NCBI GenBank assembly: GCA_948472945.1
Contig: CAOKVX010000020.1
Location: 1 to 43,854 of the forward strand
Length of the DNA: 43,854 bases
Source of the DNA: an uncultured Clostridia bacterium
Lineage (GTDB): Bacteria; Bacillota; Clostridia; Lachnospirales; Lachnospiraceae
Direction of reading: 5' to 3'
The notes under the pieces are model-generated. The model saw only the letters and a list, made by a program, of their open reading frames with translations. It was not told the origin of the DNA and did no database searches. Of this stretch, positions 17,582-27,508 are shown in pieces (position 1 is the first letter of the stretch; each line of letters begins with the position of its first letter). A program made the translations under genes and the position numbers.

Positions 17582-18091
17582 CTAGTTTAAAACTTCTTCA
17601 ACAGATATTCCGCGAAGCCTTGCAATCTCTTCAGGCGTCTTCAAATGGCTGAGTCCATCTATAGTTGCAAGAACAACATTCTGCTTGTTGTTTGAGCCTA
17701 ACGACTTTGTACGGATATTTTTAAATCCTGCAAGCTCCAATACGGCACGAGCAGGACCGCCTGCGATAAGTCCGGTACCTTCCGGAGACCTCTTTAACAG
17801 TACTGACGCACTTCCGTAATTTCCTGTGTAATCATGCGGTACGCTGCCGTTTTCATTGATAGGAACCTCAATCATCTTCTTGATTGCATCTTCCTTACCC
17901 TTGCGGATAGCTTCAGGAATTTCTGTAGCTTTTCCAAGTCCTGCGCCAACATGACCGTTCTTGTCACCTACTACAACAAGAGCAGTAAAACGCATGTTAC
18001 GTCCACCTTTTACAACTTTTGTTACTCGTTTGATGACAACAACGTTATCTTCCAATTCCATATCTTTCGTATCAATAATTGTACGCTTCAT
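17582..18091 (-). CDS. rpsE: 30S ribosomal protein S5
   Basis: 169 residues. The dsRNA-binding-like N-terminal domain ends with the loop GNGHVG-like [18 protein letters not shown], and the C-terminal domain contains [15 protein letters not shown]. It is involved in decoding accuracy and is a known site of spectinomycin-resistance changes in other bacteria. It lies 16 bp after rplR. Confidence 0.98.
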   Translation of the reverse strand: MKRTIIDTKDMELEDNVVVIKRVTKVVKGGRNMRFTALVVVGDKNGHVGAGLGKATEIPEAIRKGKEDAIKKMIEVPINENGSVPHDYTGNYGSASVLLKRSPEGTGLIAGGPARAVLELAGFKNIRTKSLGSNNKQNVVLATIDGLSHLKTPEEIARLRGISVEEVLN

Positions 18092-18107
18092 GAATTCTCC
18101 TCCTCGC

Positions 18108-18476
18108 TTAGAACTTAAGCCCGGCTTCTCTAGCTGCCTCAGCTAATGCCTGAACCTTTCCCTGATAGATATATCCTCCTCTATCAAAAACAACGTTTGT
18201 TATCCCTTTATCTAATGCTTTCTTTGCAATAACTTCACCCAGCTTTGACGCTGCCTCAACATTATTAGTTTTCTCAAGCTGTGCCTTAACATCTTTTTCA
18301 AGAGTAGATGCTGCAACTAAAGTATTGCCAATTGAATCATCAATAATCTGAGCATACATGTGATTGTTGCTCCTGAATACAGCCAAACGTGGTCTATCTG
18401 CTGTTCCTGCGAAACGATTACGAAGCCTGTTGTGCTTTTTAATACGAACTTCAGCTCTTGATTTCTTACTTACCAT
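18108..18476 (-). CDS. rplR: 50S ribosomal protein L18
   Basis: 122 residues. [20 protein letters not shown] and [20 protein letters not shown] match the 5S rRNA-binding L18 family. It lies 19 bp after rplF and 16 bp before rpsE. Confidence 0.98.
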   Translation of the reverse strand: MVSKKSRAEVRIKKHNRLRNRFAGTADRPRLAVFRSNNHMYAQIIDDSIGNTLVAASTLEKDVKAQLEKTNNVEAASKLGEVIAKKALDKGITNVVFDRGGYIYQGKVQALAEAAREAGLKF

Positions 18477-18495
18477 CGTTTTTTCACTCCTTTAA

Positions 18496-19038
18496 TTATT
18501 TTTTACCTGTCTTACCAACCTTACGTCTGATTACTTCGTCGGCATACTTGATTCCCTTACCCTTATATGGTTCAGGCGCTCTCTTCTCACGGATTTCAGC
18601 TGCGTACTGACCAACTCTCTCTTTGTCAATACCCTTAACAATAACCTTGTTCTGGTCCTCGACAACAACTTCCAACCCTTCCGGGTCTTCCATTTCTACA
18701 GGATGTGAATATCCAAGTGAAAGAACTAACTTTTTACCTTGTTTAGCTGCTCTGTAACCTACACCATTGATTTCAAGAACTTTCTGGTATCCTTCGGTTA
18801 CACCGATAATCATATTATTAAGTAACGTCCTTGTCAAACCGTGTAATGACTTCATTCTCTTTAAGTCATTAGGTCTCTTTACTTCAATTACGTCTCCGTC
18901 CCTTGTGAGCTCCATCTCAGATGGGAGCGTTCTCTCCAAAGTTCCCTTTGGCCCTTTAACAGTCACTTTATTATTTTCTGCAATATCTACAGTCACTCCT
19001 GCAGGTACCGCGATAGGCATTCTTCCGATACGTGACAT
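18496..19038 (-). CDS. rplF: 50S ribosomal protein L6
   Basis: 180 residues, the usual two-repeat L6 fold. The start [15 protein letters not shown] and the C-terminal [20 protein letters not shown] are signatures. L6 supports the factor-binding site at the base of the stalk. It lies 52 bp after rpsH. Confidence 0.98.
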   Translation of the reverse strand: MSRIGRMPIAVPAGVTVDIAENNKVTVKGPKGTLERTLPSEMELTRDGDVIEVKRPNDLKRMKSLHGLTRTLLNNMIIGVTEGYQKVLEINGVGYRAAKQGKKLVLSLGYSHPVEMEDPEGLEVVVEDQNKVIVKGIDKERVGQYAAEIREKRAPEPYKGKGIKYADEVIRRKVGKTGKK

Positions 19039-19090
19039 TTCGCCTTACCTCCAATTCTTAAATCTGCCGGATGCTGTCATCTGTGTGGGA

Positions 19091-19492
19091 TTACCATACA
19101 AATGCAAGCACCTCGCCGCCAACATTTTCTTTTCTAGCCTGCTTGTCAGTCATAACTCCCTTGTTGGTAGAAATGATTGCAATTCCAAATCCTCCTAATA
19201 CGCTAGGAAGTTCCTCCGTGTTTGCATATACCCTGAGTCCCGGCTTTGATATTCTCTTAAGGCCTGAGATTACTTTCTCATTCTTATCAGCACCATATTT
19301 TAATGTAATATGGATTGTATTAAAACCACCGACTTCAACTATTTCATATTTCTTTATATATCCTTCTTTCAGAAGAATCTCAGCTATAGATGTCTTCATC
19401 TTAGAAGCAGGTATATCTACTGTATCATGCTTTGCAGTATTTGCATTTCTGATTCTTGTAAGCATATCTGCAATTGGATCACTCATTGTCAT
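19091..19492 (-). CDS. rpsH: 30S ribosomal protein S8
   Basis: 133 residues. [20 protein letters not shown] opens the protein, and [20 protein letters not shown] is the conserved C-terminal signature. It is a primary 16S rRNA-binding protein of the platform and in some bacteria represses the spc operon. It lies 26 bp after rpsZ. Confidence 0.98.
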   Translation of the reverse strand: MTMSDPIADMLTRIRNANTAKHDTVDIPASKMKTSIAEILLKEGYIKKYEIVEVGGFNTIHITLKYGADKNEKVISGLKRISKPGLRVYANTEELPSVLGGFGIAIISTNKGVMTDKQARKENVGGEVLAFVW

Positions 19493-19518
19493 TTAATTTG
19501 CCTCCTTCCGACCTATTC

Positions 19519-19704
19519 TTACCAGCTTGATTTCTTAACGCCAGGAATCTGTCCCTTGTATGCTAACTCACGGAAACAAATTCTGCAGATTCCATATTTT
19601 CTTAAATAAGCATGTGGACGACCACATATTCTGCAGCGGCTGTACTCTCTAGTAGAGAACTTTGCCGGTCGCTGCTGCTTTATTTTCATAGAAGTCTTTG
19701 CCAT
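19519..19704 (-). CDS. rpsZ: 30S ribosomal protein S14, zinc type
   Basis: 61 residues. Cys24, Cys27, Cys40 and Cys43 (CRICGRP and CRICFREL) form a four-cysteine zinc site. This is the short zinc-dependent S14 (type Z); the zinc-free paralogue is about 90 residues. No zinc-free backup copy is in the window. It lies 15 bp after rplE. Confidence 0.98.
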   Translation of the reverse strand: MAKTSMKIKQQRPAKFSTREYSRCRICGRPHAYLRKYGICRICFRELAYKGQIPGVKKSSW

Positions 19705-19719
19705 GAATCTTCCTCCTAA

Positions 19720-20259
19720 CTATTTTTTGAATGGCATTCCGAACTCTGAAAGGAGTTCACGGGCCTCTTCGTCTGTGTTAGCTGTAGTTACAAATATAAC
19801 ATCCATTCCTCTTACCTTGTCTACCTTATCATACTCGATTTCAGGGAAGATTAACTGCTCCTTTATACCGAGGGCATAGTTACCCCTGCCGTCGAACGCA
19901 TTAGGATTTACTCCACGGAAGTCACGAACTCGTGGAAGTGCAAGGTTGATAAGACGGTCAGCAAAATCATACATCTTCTCACCGCGAAGCGTTACTTTGC
20001 ATCCAATTGGCATACCTTCTCTGATTTTAAAGTTTGCGACTGAATTTTTAGCCTTAGTCGTCACTGGTTTCTGACCGGCTATTATCTCTAAATCGCTCAT
20101 GGCTGAATCGAGAACCTTTGAATTTTCCTTTGCTTCTCCGACTCCCATGTTGATAACAATTTTATCTAACTTTGGCGCCTGCATTTTATTAGCATATCCG
20201 AACTTTTTAACTAAACTGTCAACTATCTCGTTCAAATACTGTTCTTTTAATCGTGACAC
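19720..20259 (-). CDS. rplE: 50S ribosomal protein L5
   Basis: 179 residues. [18 protein letters not shown] and [20 protein letters not shown] are the family hallmarks. L5 binds 5S rRNA and contacts the 30S head. It lies between rplX (22 bp) and rpsZ. Confidence 0.98.
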   Translation of the reverse strand: MSRLKEQYLNEIVDSLVKKFGYANKMQAPKLDKIVINMGVGEAKENSKVLDSAMSDLEIIAGQKPVTTKAKNSVANFKIREGMPIGCKVTLRGEKMYDFADRLINLALPRVRDFRGVNPNAFDGRGNYALGIKEQLIFPEIEYDKVDKVRGMDVIFVTTANTDEEARELLSEFGMPFKK

Positions 20260-20281
20260 TTTAAGTACCTCCTCTCACAAA

Positions 20282-20587
20282 TTAGTCAATAACCTCGCCT
20301 GTTGCTTTTGCGTAGCGGACTTTCTTGCCGTCTACAAACTTAAATCCAACGCGGCTGGCCTTTCCTTTACTCACATACATTACATTTGAAACGTCAAATG
20401 CAGCCTCCTGATTGACAATTCCACCCTGCGCATTAGACTGGCTTGGCTTTGTATGCTTTGTCACAGTGTTGATACCCTCAACAGTAACCTTACCATCTTT
20501 AACAGCGATAACTTTACCCTCTTTACCTTTGTCTTTACCGGTAATAACTTTGACGGTATCGCCTTTCTTAATCTTATTCATTGCCAT
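20282..20587 (-). CDS. rplX: 50S ribosomal protein L24
   Basis: 101 residues with an N-terminal KOW motif: [21 protein letters not shown]24 initiates 50S assembly on the 5' domain of 23S rRNA. It lies 13 bp after rplN. Confidence 0.98.
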   Translation of the reverse strand: MAMNKIKKGDTVKVITGKDKGKEGKVIAVKDGKVTVEGINTVTKHTKPSQSNAQGGIVNQEAAFDVSNVMYVSKGKASRVGFKFVDGKKVRYAKATGEVID

Positions 20588-20600
20588 TTAAGAGCACCTC

Positions 20601-20969
20601 CTATAATACTTCCGGCGCAAGTGAGACAATCTTCATAAACTGCTTTTCTCTCAACTCTCTGGCAACCGGTCCAAATATACGTGTTCCTCTCGGATTCTTA
20701 TCTTCTTTTATTATTACTGCAGCATTCTCATCAAATCTGATGAATGAACCGTCCGGACGTTTTGTTCCCTTAACAGTACGAACAACAACTGCCTTTACAA
20801 CATCACCTTTTTTAACCACGCCGCCAGGTGTTGCATCTTTAACCGAAGCAACGATTACGTCGCCCACCTGAGCGTACCTTCTAGTGGAGCCGCCTAACAC
20901 GCGGATACAGAGCAGTTCCTTTGCACCAGTATTATCTGCTACTTTAAGTCGTGATTCCTGCTGTATCAT
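20601..20969 (-). CDS. rplN: 50S ribosomal protein L14
   Basis: 122 residues, the exact family length. [20 protein letters not shown] at the start and [20 protein letters not shown] near the end. It lies at the subunit interface. It lies 25 bp after rpsQ. Confidence 0.98.
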   Translation of the reverse strand: MIQQESRLKVADNTGAKELLCIRVLGGSTRRYAQVGDVIVASVKDATPGGVVKKGDVVKAVVVRTVKGTKRPDGSFIRFDENAAVIIKEDKNPRGTRIFGPVARELREKQFMKIVSLAPEVL

Positions 20970-20994
20970 ATTCTTACCTCCATCTTATCGCCAA

Positions 20995-21252
20995 TTACTT
21001 AGCCTTCTCAATGATTTCAACCAGTCTCCATCTCTTGTCTTTTGATAAAGGTCTGGTCTCCATAACTCTGACTCTGTCTCCGATACCACATTCGTTTTTC
21101 TCGTCATGAGCCTTTAATTTATAAGTTCTCTTTACAATCTTATTGTAAAGTGGATGTTTTACATTATCTACTACTGCAACCACAATAGTTTTGTCCATCT
21201 TATCGCTTACAACCTTACCTGTACGCACTTTTCTAAGATTTCTTTCTTCCAT
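20995..21252 (-). CDS. rpsQ: 30S ribosomal protein S17
   Basis: 85 residues, OB fold. [20 protein letters not shown] and [20 protein letters not shown] are typical. It is a primary 16S rRNA-binding protein at the bottom of the 30S body. It lies 26 bp after rpmC. Confidence 0.98.
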   Translation of the reverse strand: MEERNLRKVRTGKVVSDKMDKTIVVAVVDNVKHPLYNKIVKRTYKLKAHDEKNECGIGDRVRVMETRPLSKDKRWRLVEIIEKAK

Positions 21253-21278
21253 TGAAGAATTCCTCCTTTCTACACAAA

Positions 21279-21485
21279 TCAGTCAGCAGCCTTAGTCTCT
21301 GAGATAACAGTCTGTATTCTTGCAATCTGTTTTCTCACTTCTTTAATCCTGCTCGTATTATCCAACTGGTTTGTTGCGTTCTGGAATCTTAAATTAAATA
21401 ACTCCTTTTTAGCAGCTACTAAATCATCATTCAGTTCCTGAATTGACTTTGACCTTAATCCACTTAATAACTCTTTAGTTTTCAC
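21279..21485 (-). CDS. rpmC: 50S ribosomal protein L29
   Basis: 68 residues from GTG, reading (M)[24 protein letters not shown] three codons upstream is rejected because it abuts the Shine-Dalgarno AAGGAGG; the chosen GTG is 8 nt from it. The protein is a two-helix hairpin at the tunnel exit, where trigger factor and SRP dock. It overlaps the rplP 3' end by 11 bp. Confidence 0.96.
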   Translation of the reverse strand: MKTKELLSGLRSKSIQELNDDLVAAKKELFNLRFQNATNQLDNTSRIKEVRKQIARIQTVISETKAAD

Positions 21486-21912
21486 TGCCCGCACCTCCTT
21501 CTAAGTCTGCACGGGAAACGATTTTACACTTAACAGGCAACTTGTGAGTTGCAAGCCTCAACGCTTCCTTCGCCGTCTCCTCAGCCACTCCGGATATTTC
21601 AAACATAACGCGGCCTGGCTTTACTACTGCTACCCAGTACTCTAACGAACCTTTACCGGAACCCATACGGGTTTCTGCCGGCTTAGCTGTAACCGGTTTA
21701 TCCGGGAATATTTTAATCCAAACTTTACCGCCACGCTTTATATAACGTGTCATAGCAATACGGGCTGCCTCAATCTGGTTTGACTTAATCCATGCAGGCT
21801 CAAGCGCTACGATACCATAATCACCGTATGTTATCTTGTTTCCTCTTGTCGCCTTACCTGTCATTCTGCCGCGGAACTGCTTACGACGTTTTACTCTCTT
21901 AGGCATTAACAT
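21475..21912 (-). CDS. rplP: 50S ribosomal protein L16
   Basis: 145 residues. [20 protein letters not shown] is the standard Firmicutes N-terminus, so the first of two nearby ATGs is kept. That ATG overlaps the rpsC stop codon as TAATG, implying coupling. L16 helps shape the A-site tRNA region. Confidence 0.98.
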   Translation of the reverse strand: MLMPKRVKRRKQFRGRMTGKATRGNKITYGDYGIVALEPAWIKSNQIEAARIAMTRYIKRGGKVWIKIFPDKPVTAKPAETRMGSGKGSLEYWVAVVKPGRVMFEISGVAEETAKEALRLATHKLPVKCKIVSRADLEGGAGSEN

Positions 21913-22574
21913 TATTTATCGCTCCCTTCCTTTTTATTGTTACCCTTAGTAGGAAGTACTTCACCGTGGTAAATCCACACCTTAATACCCATCTTACCAT
22001 AGGTTGTATCTGCCTCTGCAAATCCATAATCTATATTCGCACGAAGCGTCTGAAGAGGAATTGTTCCCTCACTGTAATATTCTGTACGAGCCATATCAGC
22101 TCCGCCGAGACGTCCCGATACCGCCGTCTTAATTCCCTTGGCTCCGGCTTTTGTAGCCCTGCTCATGGCCTGCTTCATCGCCCTACGGAAAGATACACGC
22201 TTCTCAAGCTGAAGAGCTATGTTCTCAGCAACAAGCTGAGCATCGTTGTCAGGTTTCTTAACTTCCTTGATGTCAACTAACACCTTTTTCTCTGTAAGCT
22301 TGGCAATTTCTTTCTTAAGCTTCTCAATCTCTGAACCGCCCTTACCAATTACCACACCCGGTTTTGCAGTATGGATAAAGATTTTCACACGGTCTGAAGA
22401 TCTCTCTATTTCAATCTTAGCAACACCTGAGTTATATAACTTTTTCTTTAAAAACTCTCTTATTTTATAATCTTCAATAAGATTGTCAGCAAAATCTTCC
22501 TCTGCATACCATCTTGAGTCCCAGTCTTTTATTACACCGACCCTCAAGCCGTGAGGATTAACTTTCTGTCCCAT
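21912..22574 (-). CDS. rpsC: 30S ribosomal protein S3
   Basis: 220 residues. [20 protein letters not shown] opens the protein, and a type II KH domain ([18 protein letters not shown]) occupies about residues 40-110. It lines the mRNA entry channel. The C-terminal tail after about residue 208 is short and charged. It lies 11 bp after rplV. Confidence 0.98.
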   Translation of the reverse strand: MGQKVNPHGLRVGVIKDWDSRWYAEEDFADNLIEDYKIREFLKKKLYNSGVAKIEIERSSDRVKIFIHTAKPGVVIGKGGSEIEKLKKEIAKLTEKKVLVDIKEVKKPDNDAQLVAENIALQLEKRVSFRRAMKQAMSRATKAGAKGIKTAVSGRLGGADMARTEYYSEGTIPLQTLRANIDYGFAEADTTYGKMGIKVWIYHGEVLPTKGNNKKEGSDK

Positions 22575-22585
22575 GATAGCCCTCC

Positions 22586-22975
22586 TTATCTTTCATTAAG
22601 CACGATTGTAATATGACTCATTCTCTTCTCTATACGATAAGCCGTACCACGCGCCCTTGGTCTGATTCTCTTCATTGTAGGACCTTTATTAGCGTAACAC
22701 TCTTCAATATAAAGGTTCTCCGGATTCATACCATTATTATTTTCAGCGTTAGCGATTGCTGATTTTAAAAGCTTCTCTATAATGCTTGAACCATATCTTG
22801 GGTTGTATGCAAGTATTCCAAGCGCTGTTTCTACATCCTTGCCTCTGATTGCATCTAAGACGAAACATGCTTTCTGCACAGAGATTCTGGCATATGATAA
22901 CTTTGCGGATGGTCTTGTATCCTTTGTTTCATCATTTCTGTTTCTCTTAATCTGAGATCTATGTCCCTTTGCCAT
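22586..22975 (-). CDS. rplV: 50S ribosomal protein L22
   Basis: 129 residues. [20 protein letters not shown] and the tunnel loop region [20 protein letters not shown] identify it. An N-terminal extension of about 22 residues ([20 protein letters not shown]) precedes the core, as in other Lachnospiraceae-like proteins. The extended loop lines the exit tunnel. It lies 31 bp after rpsS. Confidence 0.97.
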   Translation of the reverse strand: MAKGHRSQIKRNRNDETKDTRPSAKLSYARISVQKACFVLDAIRGKDVETALGILAYNPRYGSSIIEKLLKSAIANAENNNGMNPENLYIEECYANKGPTMKRIRPRARGTAYRIEKRMSHITIVLNER

Positions 22976-23006
22976 GGATGTAACCTCCTTTCAATATTTA
23001 CCGGTT

Positions 23007-23285
23007 TTATCTTCTACCCTTCTTTTCGTCTTTACCATGTCCCCTGTAGGTCCTTGTCATAACGAATTCGCCGAGTTTATGTCCAACCATGTCCTCTGTT
23101 ATATATACAGGTACGTGCTTTCTGCCATCATGGACTGCGATTGTGTGTCCAACCATCTGTGGGAAGATTGTGGAACGACGTGACCATGTTTTTATAACCT
23201 GCTTGTCACCTGCTGCATTCATTGCATCAACTTTCTTAAGCAGATGCTCGTCTGCAAATGGTCCCTTCTTTAATGAACGTGCCAT
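23007..23285 (-). CDS. rpsS: 30S ribosomal protein S19
   Basis: 92 residues. [20 protein letters not shown] and [20 protein letters not shown] are signatures of this 30S head protein. It lies 14 bp after rplB and 31 bp before rplV. Confidence 0.98.
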   Translation of the reverse strand: MARSLKKGPFADEHLLKKVDAMNAAGDKQVIKTWSRRSTIFPQMVGHTIAVHDGRKHVPVYITEDMVGHKLGEFVMTRTYRGHGKDEKKGRR

Positions 23286-23299
23286 TGTGTACCCTCCTT

Positions 23300-24145
23300 C
23301 TACTTAGATAACGCTTTACCGTCTCTTCTTCTGACGATATATTTGTTAGACTGCTTGTTCTTCTTTCTTGTCTTAAGACCAAGAGCCGGTTTACCCCACG
23401 GAGTAACAGGACCCGGACGTCCGATTCCGGCCTTACCTTCACCACCACCGTGCGGATGGTCGTTAGGGTTCATAACAGAACCGCGGACTGTAGGACGGAT
23501 ACCCATATTTCTCTTACGTCCAGCTTTACCTATATTGATAAGCTCATGGTCTGCATTTCCAACCTGACCGATTGTAGCGCGACAGATTATAGGAACCATT
23601 CTCATCTCTCCCGACGGAAGTCTGAGAGTTGCATATTTGCCCTCCTTAGCCATCAGCTGAGCGCTGTTTCCTGCAGCACGTACAAGCTGTCCGCCTTTTC
23701 CCGGATAAAGCTCAATATTGTGAATCTGTGTACCAACCGGAATGTTCTGAAGCGGCAGGCAGTTTCCTACGCGAATCTCCGCATCAGCTCCGTTCATTAC
23801 CTGCTGTCCAACCGTGAGTCCTATCGGTGCAAGAATATATGCCTTTTCTCCATCAGCGTATGCGATAAGAGCTATATTTGCAGTACGGTTTGGGTCATAC
23901 TCGATTGTCTTAACAGTTGCCGGAATCCCGTCTTTTTTCCTCTTAAAATCAATAATTCTATATTTTCTTCTGGAACCGCCGCCTCTATGTCTGACGGTAA
24001 TTTTACCTTGATTATTACGGCCCGATTTCTTCTGCAGTGAAACAACAAGTGATTTTTCAGGCTTGCTTGCAGTAATTTCCGAGAAATCAGAACCTGTCAT
24101 ATGTCTTCTCGAAGGTGTATATGGGTTAAACTTTTTTATTCCCAT
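23300..24145 (-). CDS. rplB: 50S ribosomal protein L2
   Basis: 281 residues. The C-terminal [20 protein letters not shown] contains the conserved His/Gly loop ([12 protein letters not shown]) near the peptidyl transferase centre. L2 is needed for subunit association. It lies 31 bp after rplW. Confidence 0.98.
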   Translation of the reverse strand: MGIKKFNPYTPSRRHMTGSDFSEITASKPEKSLVVSLQKKSGRNNQGKITVRHRGGGSRRKYRIIDFKRKKDGIPATVKTIEYDPNRTANIALIAYADGEKAYILAPIGLTVGQQVMNGADAEIRVGNCLPLQNIPVGTQIHNIELYPGKGGQLVRAAGNSAQLMAKEGKYATLRLPSGEMRMVPIICRATIGQVGNADHELINIGKAGRKRNMGIRPTVRGSVMNPNDHPHGGGEGKAGIGRPGPVTPWGKPALGLKTRKKNKQSNKYIVRRRDGKALSK

Positions 24146-24176
24146 TATTCTTTGCTCCTTTCTTCGGGCTAACTAA

Positions 24177-24476
24177 TTAAAGGCCCTCAAAAATTTCTAT
24201 ATCTGCACTGTCTGAAGTCAATGTTACGATTGCCTTCTTAGTCTTGGCTGTCTTTCCAACAGCGTTTCCACGTCTGCGCTTCTTTCCGTCAAGGTTCATC
24301 GTGTTGACACGTGCAACCTTTGTTCCCGCAAACATTTTCTCCACCGCTTCTTTAATCTGAGTCTTAGTTGCGTCCGTATGAACTGAAAACGTATATTTCT
24401 TATCTTCCATACCAGCCATAGACTTCTCTGTAATAATTGGAGCGAGGATTACGTCATAATATTTCAAATCTGCCAT
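24177..24476 (-). CDS. rplW: 50S ribosomal protein L23
   Basis: 99 residues. YYDVILAPIITEKSMAGMED and MNLDGKKRRRGNAVGKTAKT are typical. L23 is the main docking site for trigger factor and SRP at the tunnel exit. Its ATG overlaps the rplD stop codon by one base (TAATG). Confidence 0.98.
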   Translation of the reverse strand: MADLKYYDVILAPIITEKSMAGMEDKKYTFSVHTDATKTQIKEAVEKMFAGTKVARVNTMNLDGKKRRRGNAVGKTAKTKKAIVTLTSDSADIEIFEGL

Positions 24477-25120
24477 TATGCATACACCTCCTCGATGTTT
24501 TCAACAGCTTTCTTGGCAATGACTATTGTGTCATACTTGAGAATGTCGTACACGCTAATTGTTGCCGATACAGAAGCGTCGTCCACCTTTACAAATGCGG
24601 TCTTAACATTCTTTAAGTTGGCTGCGGATTTCATAACCTTCTCATCCACATCATCAAGCACAATAACAGCTTTCTTAGTGTTAAGCGCTTCAAGCATTGA
24701 AACAATCTTCTTTGTCTTGAACTCGTCAACCTTAATGTCGTCTACAACAATAAATTTCTTTTCATTTACCTTAGAACTAAGCACCGACTTCATGGCCGCC
24801 GCCTTTTCTTTCTTATTCATCTTAAATGAATAATCCCTAGGTACAGGGGCGAATACAACTCCTCCGCCTGTCCACTGAGGAGACCTTGTCGAGCCCTGCC
24901 TTGCATGGCCTGTTCCTTTCTGTCTCCAAGGTTTTCTTCCTCCGCCTCTGACCTCTGAACGTGTCTTGGCTTTCTGTGTTCCCTGTCTTTTATTTGCAAG
25001 CTGTAATGTAACAGCCATATGAACTAAATGCTCATTTTCCGGAGCGGCAAATATAGTATCGTTAAGTTCCATTGAACCAACTTCTTTGCCTTCCATATTA
25101 TAAACAGATACGTTTGCCAT
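24476..25120 (-). CDS. rplD: 50S ribosomal protein L4
   Basis: 214 residues. RSEVRGGGRKPWRQKGTGHA is the tunnel loop, followed by RQGSTRSPQWTGGGVVFAPV. In E. coli L4 represses its own S10 operon through the leader; here both the rpsJ leader and the rpsJ-rplC gap show RNA structure. It lies 25 bp after rplC. Confidence 0.98.
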   Translation of the reverse strand: MANVSVYNMEGKEVGSMELNDTIFAAPENEHLVHMAVTLQLANKRQGTQKAKTRSEVRGGGRKPWRQKGTGHARQGSTRSPQWTGGGVVFAPVPRDYSFKMNKKEKAAAMKSVLSSKVNEKKFIVVDDIKVDEFKTKKIVSMLEALNTKKAVIVLDDVDEKVMKSAANLKNVKTAFVKVDDASVSATISVYDILKYDTIVIAKKAVENIEEVYA

Positions 25121-25145
25121 CTGTGTTTTCCTCCTTCCTGAAAGT

Positions 25146-25778
25146 TTAGATAGCCTTTACAGATTCTTTCAAAACTACTGTAGACTTTCTCGGTCCAGGT
25201 ATTGCACCCTTGACAAGAATAAGATTGTCTTCAGTATCAATTCTAACTATTTCTAAATTCTGAACTGTCACCTTGACAGCGCCCATCTGTCCAGGCATCT
25301 TCTTTCCCTTGAATACCTTGCTAGGGTCTGAGCAGGCGCCGTTTGAACCTGCATGCCTATGGTATTTTGAACCGTGGGTCATAGGTCCTCTAGACTGTCC
25401 GTGTCTCTTAATTGCGCCCTGGAATCCTTTTCCCTTTGACTTGCCTGTAACGTCAATCTTATCGCCTACCTCAAAGATATCTGCCTTGATTTCCTGTCCG
25501 AGCTCATACTCGCCTGCGTTTTCAAACTTGAACTCTTTCATAAGCCTCAGGCATTTCACTCCCGCCTTGTCCAAATGTCCTTTGACAGGCTTCGTAACCA
25601 ACTTTTCCCTGATGTCCTCAAAGCCGACCTGAACCGCTTCGTAGCCATCGTTCTCGACAGTTTTAATCTGTGTTACGTAGCAAGGACCTGCCTGCAGTAC
25701 CGTAACAGGAATTAACGTACCGTCTTCAGCGAAAATCTGTGTCATTCCGATTTTCTTAGCTATAATTCCTTTCTTCAT
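25146..25778 (-). CDS. rplC: 50S ribosomal protein L3
   Basis: 210 residues. [20 protein letters not shown] opens the protein. [20 protein letters not shown] carries the Gln that is methylated in other bacteria and the loop reaching the peptidyl transferase centre. It is separated from rpsJ by 212 bp, where most S10 operons have a few tens of bases. Confidence 0.98.
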   Translation of the reverse strand: MKKGIIAKKIGMTQIFAEDGTLIPVTVLQAGPCYVTQIKTVENDGYEAVQVGFEDIREKLVTKPVKGHLDKAGVKCLRLMKEFKFENAGEYELGQEIKADIFEVGDKIDVTGKSKGKGFQGAIKRHGQSRGPMTHGSKYHRHAGSNGACSDPSKVFKGKKMPGQMGAVKVTVQNLEIVRIDTEDNLILVKGAIPGPRKSTVVLKESVKAI

Positions 25779-25990
25779 GCTTTCGCACCTCCTGATAATC
25801 TACAGCGGATTACATTGTGAACATGCAATCATTCTAGATTGACAAATCTCTTCCGCTTTTTGTTTATAACTTATCGTCAGAGTTCATCATAAATATCTTT
25901 ATATCAACTATGAACGAAGTTATCCTTAATAAATACGCAAATAAATTCTTTTCCTTATTATTAATCAAATTATAATATTATTTTTTTAGT
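25779..25990 (-). ncRNA. Structured 212-bp spacer between rpsJ and rplC
   Basis: On the plus strand GCGGA (25805-25809) pairs with TCCGC (25852-25856). Within this are GATTACAT/ATGCAATC (25808-25815, 25823-25830; one G-U) and AGATT/AATCT (25836-25840, 25845-25849). The first inner stem competes for two bases with the closing stem. The structure ends about 25 nt before the rplC start, where it could influence translation. The upstream half of the spacer is very AT-rich. Confidence 0.35.
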
Positions 25991-26314
25991 TTATTTGCTT
26001 TCTTTCATCTTGATGTCAATCTTTACACCTGCCGGCATCTCAAGCTTTGCGAGCGCGTCAACAGTTTTCTGTGTCGGTGCTATGACATCAATGAGCCTCT
26101 TATGGGTTCTCTGCTCAAACTGCTCTCTGGAGTCCTTGTACTTGTGAACAGCTCTTAAGATTGTCACTACTTCCTTTTTAGTAGGAAGTGGTACAGGTCC
26201 GCTCACCTTTGCTCCGCTTTTCTTTACTGTGTCAATAATTTTTCCGGCCGAATAATCTATCAACTGATGATCATACGCCTTAAGTGTAATTCTCATTACT
26301 TTTTTGCCTGCCAT
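25991..26314 (-). CDS. rpsJ: 30S ribosomal protein S10
   Basis: 107 residues from the ATG at 26314 ([20 protein letters not shown]). An open frame continues 26 codons upstream but is not S10-like, and AAGGAGG lies 11 nt before the chosen ATG. The C-terminus is [21 protein letters not shown]10 belongs to the 30S head and also to the NusB/NusG antitermination complex. It is first in the super-operon. Confidence 0.97.
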   Translation of the reverse strand: MAGKKVMRITLKAYDHQLIDYSAGKIIDTVKKSGAKVSGPVPLPTKKEVVTILRAVHKYKDSREQFEQRTHKRLIDVIAPTQKTVDALAKLEMPAGVKIDIKMKESK

Positions 26315-26600
26315 AAAAATAGCCGCCTCCTTTTCGCACTTTAATTTCAGCACGACAAGTGGTGACTGTACACTTATCCGTGTGTGTCGCACCTACATGC
26401 AAAAAAAATATTTTTGCATCAGGACGCCTTACACGTTTATCTGCTCTAAGACAGAATGTATAATCCGTACAGTGACTTGTCGTCATGTTTTGGGCGATAT
26501 CTTATCACCTCTCCTGACATTCGCTCCACGAAAAACCCACCTGCCAAGAGGCTTTATCCAGTGGCAACCTCCGCTTCTTCGCTATCATGTCACACAGCAT
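26315..26600 (-). ncRNA. Structured leader of the S10 operon
   Basis: About 285 nt separate the expected start site from rpsJ. A long-range stem joins CGACAAGT and ACTGTAC (plus-strand 26353-26360 and 26365-26371) with ACTTGTCG and GTACAGT (26475-26482 and 26467-26473), enclosing about 95 nt. Inside is a hairpin formed by TGCAAAAA and TTTTTGCA (about 26398-26419). A further TGCCA/TGGCA stem lies near 26540-26570. This closed-domain design fits a regulatory leader, perhaps for L4 feedback; the ligand is inferred only from family precedent. Confidence 0.45.
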
Positions 26601-26605
26601 TTCAG

Positions 26606-26634
26606 ATTATACACTATGTTTGTTTATAATGCAA
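26606..26634 (-). promoter_or_regulatory. Sigma-A promoter of the S10 super-operon
   Basis: On the minus strand TTGCAT (26629-26634) and TATAAT (26606-26611) are spaced by 17 bp. It would drive rpsJ onwards. The -35 overlaps the last codons of a small upstream ORF. Confidence 0.8.
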
Positions 26635-26779
26635 GAGTTTTTTTGGGGAAGTTTGCAATTTTAAAGTCCTTTGTCCTTACTTCTTTTATCTGTTCTAATC
26701 CAGCCATTACTAACTCTCGAACTTCTTTCTTTTGTTCATACAAAGCTCTTTGGTAATTTTCTTTTAATGTAACAGCCAT
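26624..26779 (-). CDS. Small protein of unknown function, 51 residues (possibly truncated)
   Basis: Reads MAVTLKENYQRALYEQKKEV and continues RELVMAGLEQIKEVRTKDF before a changed tail (KIANFPKKTLAL). The helical Glu/Lys-rich pattern is reminiscent of small antitoxin-like proteins, but no family is claimed. A weak AGGA lies 11 nt before the ATG. The stop codon falls inside the rpsJ promoter spacer, so the 3' end may have been replaced when this DNA joined the ribosomal operon. Confidence 0.35.
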   Translation of the reverse strand: MAVTLKENYQRALYEQKKEVRELVMAGLEQIKEVRTKDFKIANFPKKTLAL

Positions 26780-26966
26780 ACAATCAATCCTGTCTTCCTT
26801 TTATCAGTATTCCCTTCGACCCAAAGTTTGTTCTTCTTGCTTAAATGATACCTTAATCAAATGATATTTTCAACAGTTTCGTATCCGTTGCTATTATTTA
26901 TCGGAATCTAGGATATGAGTCGTTTATCGTGCATTTTTGCATTGTCACTACGATATCCCCTTGATT

Positions 26967-27386
26967 TTATTCTGAATAAACCATTTTAAACATTCCGGGT
27001 CCATCCCATTCACAAGGTCTTTCTTCAAAGCCCTTTTTCTGATAAAACAAAACTGCCTCTTTTGTGCTAATCAACTCCAAACTCACTGCCCAAGCGGGGG
27101 CAATTGTTTCTTTTATATATCTTTCCAAACAACCCATCAAAATTGTTCCCACACCCATTGATTGGCACGTTGGTACGACCACAAAATCTTTGATATAAAA
27201 GGACATTCCGCCATCACCAATCAATCTCACCATACCAGCCGCTCGCCCATTTTCATAAGCCGTAAATGTTGCAATCGTATTTTCTAAAGCCTTTTTAACC
27301 TGTGCGATACAAGGCGGCTCCCAACCAACGGAGATATATAGCTCTAAAAACAACTCTGGTGTTAATGTATTTACCTGTACTTCCAT
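26967..27386 (-). CDS. GNAT-family N-acetyltransferase
   Basis: 139 residues. The acetyl-CoA loop is CQSMGVGTILMG (Q-x-x-G-x-G, about residues 74-85), preceded by the beta-4 strand YIKDFVVVP and followed by LYQKKGF-like FYQKKGFEERP. It transfers an acetyl group to an unidentified amine. It is the last of three GNAT genes in a row on the minus strand, separated from the next by a scrap of another coding sequence. There is no good Shine-Dalgarno before the ATG. Confidence 0.85.
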   Translation of the reverse strand: MEVQVNTLTPELFLELYISVGWEPPCIAQVKKALENTIATFTAYENGRAAGMVRLIGDGGMSFYIKDFVVVPTCQSMGVGTILMGCLERYIKETIAPAWAVSLELISTKEAVLFYQKKGFEERPCEWDGPGMFKMVYSE

Positions 27387-27400
27387 TGACTACACTAAAT

Positions 27401-27508
27401 TTAATGCTCCCAAGTCTTAATAAATTCTATCAGTTCCTTTATATCATCAAAATTATCATAATTCCCAATCCCCTTTTCATCATATTCTGTATCCCTTCTG
27501 ATTGTTTG
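27401..27508 (-). pseudogene. C-terminal scrap of an unidentified gene
   Basis: A 35-codon open stretch with no start codon. It ends DNFDDIKELIEFIKTWEH then a stop, and overlaps the end of the GNAT gene at 27480 in another frame. The well-formed acidic helix and normal codon use suggest the end of a lost gene rather than chance. It would be evidence of rearrangement within the GNAT cluster. Confidence 0.3.

Noticed and set aside
23450-24040. 196-codon plus-strand ORF
   Set aside because: Antisense to rplB; cysteine/serine-rich shadow of a highly conserved gene.
26314-26392. 26-codon N-terminal extension of S10
   Set aside because: Not S10-like, overlaps the leader structure, and AAGGAGG supports the internal ATG at 26314.
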